Source: Actinoplanes auranticolor
Lineage (GTDB): Bacteria > Actinomycetota > Actinomycetes > Mycobacteriales > Micromonosporaceae
NCBI RefSeq assembly: GCF_018332655.1
Contig: NZ_BOQL01000042.1
Location: 62,001 to 126,000, forward strand
Direction: 5' to 3'
DNA length: 64,000 bases
Below, one piece after another: positions 16,325 to 23,702 of this stretch (positions are counted from its first letter, which is position 1; the number at the start of each line of letters is the position of its first letter). The notes beneath the pieces were generated by a model. That model worked only from the letters and a program-made list of their open reading frames with translations. It did not search any database and was not told the origin of the DNA. Both the position numbers and the translations under genes were made by a program.

Positions 16325-16350
16325 GGCCCGGACGCGCGAGCGTCCGGGCC
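16325..16350. terminator. Terminator with GCGA tetraloop
   Basis: GGCCCGGACGC (16325-16335) and GCGTCCGGGCC (16340-16350) form a perfect 11-base stem closed by a GNRA-type GCGA loop. It sits between convergent genes, 22 bases after the second lipoprotein stop and 9 before the acyltransferase stop. Confidence 0.85.
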
Positions 16351-16358
16351 TCTCCCGT

Positions 16359-17414
16359 TCAGGCGGTGGGAGTGCGCCGGGCGGACCAGTCGGTGCTCAA
16401 CGGGCGCGGACGCGGACGGTTCTCCTCGATCCAGGCGTCGATACGCGCCCACCAGTCGTAGAGCCAGGCCACCCGCTCCTCCTCACCGGCCGGCACCTCC
16501 TCCGGCGGCACGCTCCAGAACCGCATCACCAGTTGCTTGTCCATCGGCAGCTCGCGCCAGAGATCGCGGACGGTGATCATCCGGTCCAGCCCGGTGTGCG
16601 CCACGAAGATGACCCCCGCGTCCGGTGCGGCGTCGATCGCGGTGAACAGCCCGCCCGGTTTGGGCGGCAGCACGTGGCGCAGGCCCTCGGCCTTGACCGC
16701 CATGTCCTCCATGCCCTTGTCCCGCAGGAACGCGATGGCCTTGGTGCGCCGGCGGGGGGTGAAGTTGCCGCCCTCCGGGAAGATCACGAAGGCGTCGTTG
16801 TGGTCCAGCCCGGTCGCCAGGTCGCTGATCTCCTGCTCCAGCGAAACCGTGCGGGTGTGGCCCGGCGAGATGAACCTGTTCGGCAGACGGTTGAGCAGGA
16901 TGTCGACGGCCGGATCCCACTGCAGGGTGGCCTTCAGTACGATCCGCGGCTCCCGGTCGAACCAGTTGACCAGGCCGTGGATGAGGACGAACGAGTCGCC
17001 CGGACCGGCGTGCCGGCTCACCACGACCTCCGGGCGCCCCGGCATCCCGGTGTCCGGATCGGTGCCGACCACGTCGATGCTCAGGTGCAGCGACCAGCGG
17101 GCCAGCCAGAACAGCGCGTCGAGGAACCACCCGGTGAGCACGTAGTGGGCCCGCTGGAAGGCGGCATTGCGGATCTTCCACCCGAAACCCGACGCCACCC
17201 ACAGCACCGCCAGGCACACCAGCGCGGCCGCGTCCCAGATCAGGTAGGCGATCGCCAGGAAGACCAGCCGTGGCACCCGCAGATGCCCGGGGGCCAGCGG
17301 CGACGCGGCCAGCGCCAGGATGAGCCACACCGGCAGCGTGGCCAGCAGCACGACGGACAGCACGACCACGGCCGGGGCGATGATCAGCCGGCGGACCCAG
17401 ACGGGAGGCAGCAT
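16359..17414 (-). CDS. PlsC-like lysophospholipid acyltransferase
   Basis: A 351-residue membrane acyltransferase that transfers an acyl chain to a lysophospholipid or glycerophosphate. Two or three N-terminal hydrophobic helices (about 10-70) precede the acyltransferase domain. The catalytic motif is HAGPGD (HX4D form) and the substrate motif is FPEGGNF. The ATG at 17414 overlaps the stop of the upstream patatin gene as ATGA, so the two are translationally coupled. Coupling an acyltransferase to a patatin-type lipase suggests deacylation-reacylation of membrane lipids. Confidence 0.88.
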   Translation of the reverse strand: MLPPVWVRRLIIAPAVVVLSVVLLATLPVWLILALAASPLAPGHLRVPRLVFLAIAYLIWDAAALVCLAVLWVASGFGWKIRNAAFQRAHYVLTGWFLDALFWLARWSLHLSIDVVGTDPDTGMPGRPEVVVSRHAGPGDSFVLIHGLVNWFDREPRIVLKATLQWDPAVDILLNRLPNRFISPGHTRTVSLEQEISDLATGLDHNDAFVIFPEGGNFTPRRRTKAIAFLRDKGMEDMAVKAEGLRHVLPPKPGGLFTAIDAAPDAGVIFVAHTGLDRMITVRDLWRELPMDKQLVMRFWSVPPEEVPAGEEERVAWLYDWWARIDAWIEENRPRPRPLSTDWSARRTPTA

Positions 17415-18256
17415 CAGGCGCCGTCGGCCGGGGTCACGTTGGCGGCCAGGTAGCGGCGTGAGGCGGTGTAGGCGCGGCTGATCCGGCGACCCGCGGCCGC
17501 CATGTCGCGGTATGCCCACGGCGAGTCGTCGCGGCTGTCGCCACCGCCGGTCGGCAGAACATGCACCCGTACATCGTCGGGCAACGACGCAACATCCCGG
17601 GCGAACCGGTGCCGCCGCGCGATCTCGAACGCCACCTGCGCCACCTCCCAGGGCCGCTTCGGGACCACCAGCGGCCGCTCGATCCGGCCCACTTGCAGCA
17701 CGAAGATCTGCTTGGCGCCGACCCGCACGGCCTCACCGATCGGGATCGAGTTGACGATCCCGCCGTCGACGAAGTGCTCCCCGGCGATCTCCATCGGCGG
17801 CAGCAGCCCGGGCACCGACGAGGAGGCCAGTACCGCGTCGACCAGCGGACCGCTGTCGAACCAGTGCTCGGCCGCGCGCTCGATGCTGGCCGCGCAGCAG
17901 CGGAACGGCACCTTGAGGTCGGCGAAGGTGGCCTGGTCGCCCAGCTCGCCGCTGAGCAGGCGGCGCAACGGCAGCGGCGAGTGCAGGTGGGTGCGGGCCG
18001 CGAACCGGCGGAGCTGGCGGGCGAGCGAGTCGCCGTACACCTCGGCGGCCTCGGGCGACGACCAGAGCCGGACCAGGCGTTCGGTGACCGCCTCGGTGGG
18101 ATCGGCGGCGACCAGCGCGCCGTTGACCGCGCCGATGGAGGTGCCGACCACGACGTCGGGCCGGTAGCCCGCCCGGAAGAGGGCGCGCAGCATGCCCACC
18201 TGCACGGCGCCGAGCACGCCACCGCCCCCGAGCACAAAAGCAACCGGGGTGTTCAT
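17414..18256 (-). CDS. Patatin-like phospholipase
   Basis: A 280-residue cytoplasmic Ser-Asp dyad lipase. The oxyanion-hole loop is LGGGGVLGAVQVG, the nucleophile is Ser in GTSIG, and the catalytic Asp lies in VDGGIVNSIP. It belongs to the RssA/YlbK-type bacterial patatins. It is the first gene of a two-gene operon with the PlsC-like acyltransferase. The tail (after about 250) is basic and may contact membranes. The exact substrate is unknown. Confidence 0.9.
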   Translation of the reverse strand: MNTPVAFVLGGGGVLGAVQVGMLRALFRAGYRPDVVVGTSIGAVNGALVAADPTEAVTERLVRLWSSPEAAEVYGDSLARQLRRFAARTHLHSPLPLRRLLSGELGDQATFADLKVPFRCCAASIERAAEHWFDSGPLVDAVLASSSVPGLLPPMEIAGEHFVDGGIVNSIPIGEAVRVGAKQIFVLQVGRIERPLVVPKRPWEVAQVAFEIARRHRFARDVASLPDDVRVHVLPTGGGDSRDDSPWAYRDMAAAGRRISRAYTASRRYLAANVTPADGA

Positions 18257-18440
18257 CGGCCCAGGGTAGCGGGGAGGTGAGCAGACCGAAGGGCAAGATC
18301 AAGGGCAAGTTCAAGGCGATGTCGTGGCTGGTTGCATGGTGCTGACCGTCGCTCCCGCCGATGACATCTGCGTGCTCGCAAGACCGTGCGGGTCACGCAC
18401 GGGTACCTGCGCGCGGCTCGGGCGTGTCATCATCGGCGGC

Positions 18441-19769
18441 GTGGATATTCGTCGCCGGTCCCTGCTCGGGGGCGGGCTTGCCGCCGCCGCGGCCACGCTC
18501 GCCGGGTGCGGGAAGCCCAGCGCGGCCACCTGGAACGAGCCGGGCCCGGGCGCCGTTCCCGTGGCGGATCAGGTTTCCGTCGCCCCGTCGAGGACCTCGG
18601 CCGCGATCAGGCCCGCCCCGGCACAGACTCGGGCCGCGGCGCCGCCGCCGTATGCGGCTCGGGTGCAGAACGTGCTGACGAAGTATCTGAAGCCGACGCC
18701 GGACAATCCGAAACGTCCCGGGTACGCGGGGGCCGTCGCGCTGGTCATGGTCGACGGCAAGACCACGCTGCACACCGCCGTCGGGCACGCCCTGCGCTAC
18801 AAGGCCGGGCCGGTCGAGCTGCCCGCGAGCAAACGCGTCGTGATGAAACCGGACGCCATCTTCGACCTGGCCTCGCTGACCAAGGTCTACACCGCGCTGC
18901 TGGTGCTGCGACTGGTCGACCAGGGCAAGATCGACCTGGACGCGCCGCTGCGCAAGTACCTGCCCGAGTTCACCGGCACCGGCAAGGGCACGATCACCAT
19001 CGCCATGCTGCTGGCCCACACCAGCGCCCTGCCGGTCGGCGCGAAAGTCACCGGCCTGCCCGACAACGCCGCCCGCTGGAAAGCCGTGCTCACCACGCCG
19101 CTGGTCAAAGGAGGCGTGCCCGGCACCACCTTCCGCTACTCCAGCGTCGGGCTGATGCTGCTGGGCCGCCTGGTCGAGAAGCTCACCGGCAAGAGCCTCG
19201 ACAAGGCCCTGCGCGACAACCTGCTCACCCCGCTCGGCCTCAAGGACACCGGCTTCCAGCCTCTGAAGTGGGTCACCGACAAGAAACGACTCGTCGCCAC
19301 CGACGCCCGCTCCTCGCGCGGCCTGCTGCGGGGCACCGTCCACGACGACGTCTGCAACCACCTCGGCGGCATCGCCGGGCACGCCGGCATCTTCGGCACC
19401 GCCAAGGACGTCGCCGTCATCGGCCAACTGCTGCTCAACGGCGGCACCCACAACGGCAAACGCCTGCTCTCCGCCGACGTGCTCAAGAAAGCTCTGACCA
19501 ACGTCAACAAGGGCAGGAAAGCCATCGACGCCGACCGCCCGAACCGCACCGCCGACCACGGCCTGGGCTTCGAGCTCAACCAGCCCTGGTTCATGGGCAG
19601 ACTCGCCGCACCCACCACCTACGGCCACACCGGCTTCACCGGCACGTCGCTGCTGGTGAGCCCGGCCCGCAAGACCGTCGTGGTGCTGCTGACCAACCGC
19701 GCCCACCCCAACTGGTCCTGGTCCAACCCCGACACCCACCGCGTCGCGGTCCACAACGCCATCGCGTGA
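18441..19769 (+). CDS. Beta-lactamase-fold serine hydrolase, Tat-type lipoprotein
   Basis: A 442-residue exported hydrolase of the class C beta-lactamase/PBP4 family (Pfam Beta-lactamase). The GTG at 18441 is chosen because it starts MDIRRRSLLGGGLAAAAATLAGC, which combines a twin-arginine motif with a lipobox. Upstream codons are not signal-like. The catalytic SxxK is SLTK, the Tyr motif is in RYSSVG, and the C-terminal HTG is in YGHTGFTGTS. It could be a DD-carboxypeptidase-like enzyme or an esterase; family members are hard to separate by sequence. No clear ribosome-binding site precedes the GTG. Confidence 0.85.
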   Translation: MDIRRRSLLGGGLAAAAATLAGCGKPSAATWNEPGPGAVPVADQVSVAPSRTSAAIRPAPAQTRAAAPPPYAARVQNVLTKYLKPTPDNPKRPGYAGAVALVMVDGKTTLHTAVGHALRYKAGPVELPASKRVVMKPDAIFDLASLTKVYTALLVLRLVDQGKIDLDAPLRKYLPEFTGTGKGTITIAMLLAHTSALPVGAKVTGLPDNAARWKAVLTTPLVKGGVPGTTFRYSSVGLMLLGRLVEKLTGKSLDKALRDNLLTPLGLKDTGFQPLKWVTDKKRLVATDARSSRGLLRGTVHDDVCNHLGGIAGHAGIFGTAKDVAVIGQLLLNGGTHNGKRLLSADVLKKALTNVNKGRKAIDADRPNRTADHGLGFELNQPWFMGRLAAPTTYGHTGFTGTSLLVSPARKTVVVLLTNRAHPNWSWSNPDTHRVAVHNAIA

Positions 19770-19772
19770 AGC

Positions 19773-19803
19773 GGGGCGGCGGTCAAGTTCTGACCACCGC
19801 CCC
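19773..19803. terminator. Bidirectional terminator between hydrolase and chitinase genes
   Basis: GGGGCGGCGGTCA (19773-19785) pairs with TGACCACCGCCCC (19791-19803) with a single mismatch around a 5-base loop. It fills the 48-base gap between two convergent genes. Confidence 0.8.
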
Positions 19804-19817
19804 GGCGAACAGCGGGA

Positions 19818-21209
19818 TCAGCCCAGCCCGTTGAGGAAGCTCTCGTGGCTGGTACGGAACTCCCAGTTGTAGAACTTGTCCCAGTTGATCGACCAGGTCA
19901 TCAGGCCCCGGAAGTTCGGGTTCGTGCCGCTGCGGACCGTGTACCCGCCGCAGTTGCTGCCCTTCACCAGGCAGGTCACCGCCTGCTGCACCCCGGCCGG
20001 GGCGACGTAGCCGTTACCCGCGCTGACCGACGACGGCGCGCCGAAGGCGACCTGGTCCTCGCGCAACGCCGGGAACATGTTGGCCGTGTTGCCCGCCACC
20101 GGGAAGCCGGCCAGCATCATGTCGGTCATCGCGATGTGGAAGTCGGCCCCGCCCATGCTGTGGTACTGGTTGTCCAGGCCCATGATCGAGCCGGAGTTGT
20201 AGTCCTGCACGTGCAGCACCGTCAGGTCGTTGCGCATCGCGTAGATCACCGGCAGGTACGAGCCCGCGCGCGGGTCCTGCCCGCCCCACGGCCCGGAGCC
20301 GTAGTACTGGTAGCCGAGCTGCACGAAGAACGTCTCCGGGGCCATGGTCAGCACGAAGTTCGCGCCGTAGCGGGCCTTCAGCGACTTCAGCGCGGCGATC
20401 AGGTTGACGATGACCGGCGTCGTCGGGTTCTTGAAGTCGGTGTCGCCGGTGTTCAGCGACAGCGAGTGGCCCTCGAAGTCGACGTCGACGCCGTCCAGGC
20501 CGTACTTGTCGATGATCGCGCTGACCGAGCTGACGAACTTGTCGCGGGCCGCGGTCGTGGTCAGCTGGACCTGGCCGTTCGCGCCGCCGATGGAGAGCAG
20601 CACCTTCTTGCCGGCCGCGCGCTTGGCCCGGATGGCGCTGATGAAGTCGGCCTCGCTCTCCACGCCGGGGCACTCGGCCGCCGGGCAGAGGGTGAAGCGG
20701 ATGTCGCCGGAGGTCGCCGTGGTCGGCTCGCCGAAGGCCAGGTTGATGATGTCCCAGTCCGCCGGGACGTCGGCCATCCGCAGGTAGCCGGAGCCGTTGG
20801 CGAAGCTCGAGTGCAGGTAGCCGATCAGCGCGTGCTTCGGCAGCCCGGAGACCGGGGGCGGCGTGGTCGGCGGCGGCGTGGTCGGGGGCGGGGTGGTGGG
20901 CGGCGGCGGGGTGGTCGGCGGGGTCGTGGTGGGCGGCGGGGTGGTCGGCGGCGTCGTCGTGCCACCGCAGGCGCCCTGGTCGGCCCAGACACCCCACTGG
21001 CCGCTGGCCGTGGGCACCTCGTTCTGCGTCCACCACTTGGCGGTGTAGTTCTTCGCCTGGTACGAGACGGAGTTGTCCTTGACGTACACCGCCGAGGCGC
21101 TCCAGGCCGGGGCACAGGCGGCGGCAGCGCTCGCGGACGAGGCTATGTAGACGGCGGAGCCGGTGGCTGCGAGTGCGGCAGTGACGGCGAGGATGAGTGA
21201 ACGGCGCAT
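19818..21209 (-). CDS. Secreted GH18 chitinase with N-terminal chitin-binding module
   Basis: A 463-residue secreted chitinase. A signal peptide (about 1-29) is followed by a CBM5/12-like module with the KWW and GQWGVWAD aromatics (about 32-81) and a long Thr-Pro linker. The GH18 barrel carries DGVDVDFE (catalytic Glu). The conserved strands INLAFGEP, LSIGGANG and MTWSINWDKF fit GH18. About 70 of the first 81 residues match the chitinase at the left edge, while the catalytic domains are clearly different. The pair therefore shares a targeting and binding module on distinct catalytic domains. The promoter is also shared. Product: soluble chito-oligosaccharides. Confidence 0.95.
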   Translation of the reverse strand: MRRSLILAVTAALAATGSAVYIASSASAAAACAPAWSASAVYVKDNSVSYQAKNYTAKWWTQNEVPTASGQWGVWADQGACGGTTTPPTTPPPTTTPPTTPPPPTTPPPTTPPPTTPPPVSGLPKHALIGYLHSSFANGSGYLRMADVPADWDIINLAFGEPTTATSGDIRFTLCPAAECPGVESEADFISAIRAKRAAGKKVLLSIGGANGQVQLTTTAARDKFVSSVSAIIDKYGLDGVDVDFEGHSLSLNTGDTDFKNPTTPVIVNLIAALKSLKARYGANFVLTMAPETFFVQLGYQYYGSGPWGGQDPRAGSYLPVIYAMRNDLTVLHVQDYNSGSIMGLDNQYHSMGGADFHIAMTDMMLAGFPVAGNTANMFPALREDQVAFGAPSSVSAGNGYVAPAGVQQAVTCLVKGSNCGGYTVRSGTNPNFRGLMTWSINWDKFYNWEFRTSHESFLNGLG

Positions 21210-21249
21210 GGGGGGTGGCCTCCACGTCGGTGTATCGACAGTTGGCCAA

Positions 21250-21278
21250 TTATTAGGACTGTTAACTGTTCCTGTCCA
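21250..21278 (-). promoter_or_regulatory. Promoter of the second chitinase gene
   Basis: TGGACA (21278-21273) and TAATAA (21255-21250) are spaced by 17 bases. The spacer contains GTTAACAGTCC next to the -10, as in the promoter at 1282-1310. ACTGGACAGGAACAG around the -35 matches a DasR dre consensus at 11 of 15 positions. Repression of both chitinases by a GlcNAc-responsive DasR is therefore plausible but unproven. Confidence 0.72.
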
Positions 21279-21291
21279 GTGAACGTTTTTT

Positions 21292-22491
21292 TCAGACCGG
21301 GTCGAATCTGATCCGCCGGCCCGCCCGGTCGAAGAGCAACAGGTCGGTCAGGCCCACCCCGACGTCCAGGTCGTCGCCGATCCGCACCTGGACCGGAACC
21401 GGGATCCGGACCATCACCTCACCCGTCGGCGGCGCGTCCACCAGGTCATACGCCGGATAGAAGCCGTACGGCGTGCTCTGGGCGACCGCCCGCGACGGGG
21501 CCACCGGCGCGTCCAGCCGGACGCTCGGCACCCCGCCGACGTCGACGTGGGCCAGCAGCTCGTGCCCCAGGTTCTCCACCGCGCACACCGTGCCCCGCAC
21601 CGACATGTCGCGCTCCTGCAACGGCAACGCCCGCAACACCAGCGTGACCCGCTCGGTGTGGTGCTCGGCCAGCCGCGCGGTACGCGGATCCCCGGGCGGC
21701 AGCTCCAGCACCTGGGAGCCGAGGTCGAGCACCACCCCACCGTCCTGGGCGTACACCGCCGCCTCCAGCAGGCTGGTCCGCGGCATGCCGAGGAACGCTG
21801 CCACGAACAGGGTGTCCGGGTCCGCGTACACGTCGACGGGCGGCCCGACCTGCTGCAGCACGCCCAGCCGCAGCACCGCGATCCGGTCGGCCATGCTCAT
21901 CGCCTCGGTCTGGTCGTGCGTCACGTAGATCGTGGTCACCGCCAGCCGCCGGGCCAGCGCCACGATCTCGCCCCGCAGCGCCGCCCGGGCGCCCGCGTCC
22001 ACGTTGGACAACGGCTCGTCGAGCAGGAAGACCGCGGGCTGCCGGACCAGGGCGCGGGCCATCGCGACGCGCTGGCGCTGACCGCCGGACAGATGCTCGG
22101 GATAGCGGCTGAGCAGGTCCGCGATCCCGACGTTGCGAGCCACGGCGGCGACCCGGGCCCCGATGTCGGCGGCCGGGGCGGCCGTCGCGCGCAACGGGAA
22201 GCCGATGTTCTGCGCGACCGTCAGGTGCGGGTAGAGGGCGTAGTTCTGGAACACCACAGCGATGTCGCGCTCGCGGGGCTCGATCTCGGCCACCGGCACG
22301 CCGTCGAAGGTCACCGTGCCGCTGGTCGGCTCCTCGAAGCCGGCCAGCAGCCGCAGCAGCGTCGACTTCCCGCAGCCGGTCGGCCCGAGGACCACCAGGA
22401 ACTCACCGGGTTTTATCTCCAGGTCGACGTCGTCCACCGCGACGACATCGTCGAAGATCTTCGTGAGGCCGCGTGCGGCGATCGCCACCAT
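21292..22491 (-). CDS. Sugar ABC-importer ATPase (MsiK/UgpC type), orphan
   Basis: A 399-residue ATPase for carbohydrate importers. Walker A is GPTGCGKST, the Q-loop is VFQNYALYPH, the signature is LSGGQRQR, Walker B is VFLLDEP and the H-loop His is in VTHDQTEA. The roughly 150-residue C-terminal part has the TOBE/regulatory sequence of MalK/MsiK proteins. No permease or binding-protein genes are adjacent, so it probably serves several distant importers, as MsiK does. It lies 80 bases upstream of the chitinase on the same strand, which suggests a link to chito-oligosaccharide uptake. The linkage is inference. Confidence 0.9.
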   Translation of the reverse strand: MVAIAARGLTKIFDDVVAVDDVDLEIKPGEFLVVLGPTGCGKSTLLRLLAGFEEPTSGTVTFDGVPVAEIEPRERDIAVVFQNYALYPHLTVAQNIGFPLRATAAPAADIGARVAAVARNVGIADLLSRYPEHLSGGQRQRVAMARALVRQPAVFLLDEPLSNVDAGARAALRGEIVALARRLAVTTIYVTHDQTEAMSMADRIAVLRLGVLQQVGPPVDVYADPDTLFVAAFLGMPRTSLLEAAVYAQDGGVVLDLGSQVLELPPGDPRTARLAEHHTERVTLVLRALPLQERDMSVRGTVCAVENLGHELLAHVDVGGVPSVRLDAPVAPSRAVAQSTPYGFYPAYDLVDAPPTGEVMVRIPVPVQVRIGDDLDVGVGLTDLLLFDRAGRRIRFDPV

Positions 22492-22544
22492 GCACCCATG
22501 GTGCGGCTTCGGTGACCATCAATGCCAGAGCTTTGCGGACCGGG

Positions 22545-23396
22545 CTACTGCCAGACCGTCCGATCGAGGAATCCGTCGCCGTCGTCGTCGAACATCCGCT
22601 TCTCGAAGACGCCGTCGCGGTCCTTGTCGTAGTCGGCGAAATCGACCCGGTTGTCCAGGTCCTTGTCGACCCCGACGAAGTCGGCCCGCCCGTCGCGGTC
22701 GAGGTCCACCCGGATCTCCGCGCCGCCGCCCTCGCGCCCCCGGTAGGTCGCCTTGTCCAGGCTGCCGTCGCCGTCCGCGTCGACCCGGTTGTGGTAGCCC
22801 TTCGGCGCCGCGATCTGCTCGGGCTCCCCCAGACCGCTCCGGGCCGTGCCGGCGTCACCGAGACCGCTGCGGGGCGCGTCACCGAGGGCGGAGACCGCCG
22901 GGAGACCGTCCATGTCGGGACCGGGCGCCGAGCCGAAGCCGGACCGGGCGGAATACTCCGGCGCCGTGCCCAGGCCGGACTGGGCGGACATGCCGCCGGT
23001 CCCCCAGGCCGGCGGCGCCGAGCCGAATCCCTCCGTGGCGGTCCCGGTCGCGCTGCCGAACTCCGACCACTCGCCGAGCCCGGCCGGACCGTCCGCCGGG
23101 GCCGCACCGATGCCCTGTCCGGCGACGCCCTGGCCGACCAGGCCGTGCCCGACCGAGCCGGCCACCTCGCCGACGCCGAACGAGGAGAACAACCCGAACG
23201 TGCTCGACTTGGTGACCCGGTCCTCCACGACCGCGGTGTGCGCGCCCGCATCGGTGCTGACCTGCTGGCGCAGCAGGTCGGCCTCCGCGGCGTCCAGGAC
23301 GTAGCCGGCCAGGGCACCCACCGGATCGGCGGCCAGCTGCGCCTGGAACGACGGGTCGGTGAGCAGCCGCTCCAGCACCGCGTCGAAGTCACTCAT
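22545..23396 (-). CDS. EF-hand-like calcium-binding protein with RiPP-leader-like N-terminus
   Basis: A 283-residue protein with three parts. The first 45 residues (DFDAVLERLLTDPSFQ, then ADPVGALAGYVLDAAEADLL) follow the LLTDPxFxxxLxADPxxALxGY pattern seen in leader regions of several RiPP precursor families. The middle (about 60-205) is Gly/Ser/Ala-rich with repeated SGLG and GFGSAP units. The C-terminus holds several DxDxDG loops (VDADGDGSLD, VDLDRDGRAD, DKDRDGVFE, DDDGDGFLD) that should bind calcium. There is no signal peptide. The ATG at 23396 is preferred over GTG at 23405. It is the third gene downstream of the PqqD-M50 protein. The leader resemblance is by eye only. Confidence 0.75.
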   Translation of the reverse strand: MSDFDAVLERLLTDPSFQAQLAADPVGALAGYVLDAAEADLLRQQVSTDAGAHTAVVEDRVTKSSTFGLFSSFGVGEVAGSVGHGLVGQGVAGQGIGAAPADGPAGLGEWSEFGSATGTATEGFGSAPPAWGTGGMSAQSGLGTAPEYSARSGFGSAPGPDMDGLPAVSALGDAPRSGLGDAGTARSGLGEPEQIAAPKGYHNRVDADGDGSLDKATYRGREGGGAEIRVDLDRDGRADFVGVDKDLDNRVDFADYDKDRDGVFEKRMFDDDGDGFLDRTVWQ

Positions 23397-23472
23397 GGCG
23401 CCCACGGTAGGAGCCCGCGTCCAGCGACCGCCATCGGTGAGGTGGTCAGTCCCGGCCGACCGGCCGCACCGA

Positions 23473-23688
23473 TCAGTCCAGCTCCGGCATCGGCACCGGC
23501 TGTGGCCTGGGACGACACGTGCCGCACTGGACGGCGTCCTCGACCACCAGGGCCTCGGCCCGGTCCCGCTGCGCCGACCGGCTCACCTGAAGGAGGTACG
23601 GCCCGAAACGGGCATGGTCCTCGCAGACCCCCCGGCCGCAGAACCGGCAGGTCCCCCGGGCCGCCTTGGCACAGAACCAGCAGAGCAC
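23473..23688 (-). CDS. Small Cys-rich zinc-finger protein
   Basis: A 71-residue protein with eight metal-binding candidates: MLCWFCAK, CRFCGRGVCEDH and CGTC. The pattern resembles B-box-like or DUF2180-type treble-clef fingers that bind two zinc ions. The GTG start has GAGGGG upstream and lies 14 bases after the stop of the M50 protein, so the two are co-transcribed. The C-terminus is Pro-rich. No function can be assigned; its position between the protease and the EF-hand protein suggests an accessory role. Confidence 0.75.
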   Translation of the reverse strand: MLCWFCAKAARGTCRFCGRGVCEDHARFGPYLLQVSRSAQRDRAEALVVEDAVQCGTCRPRPQPVPMPELD

Positions 23689-23702
23689 GTGTGTTCCCCT
23701 CG

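Noticed and set aside
21283..21290. Run of T in the chitinase upstream region as a rho-independent terminator
   Set aside because: No GC hairpin precedes the T run on either strand, and it lies at the end of the MsiK-type gene next to the chitinase promoter.
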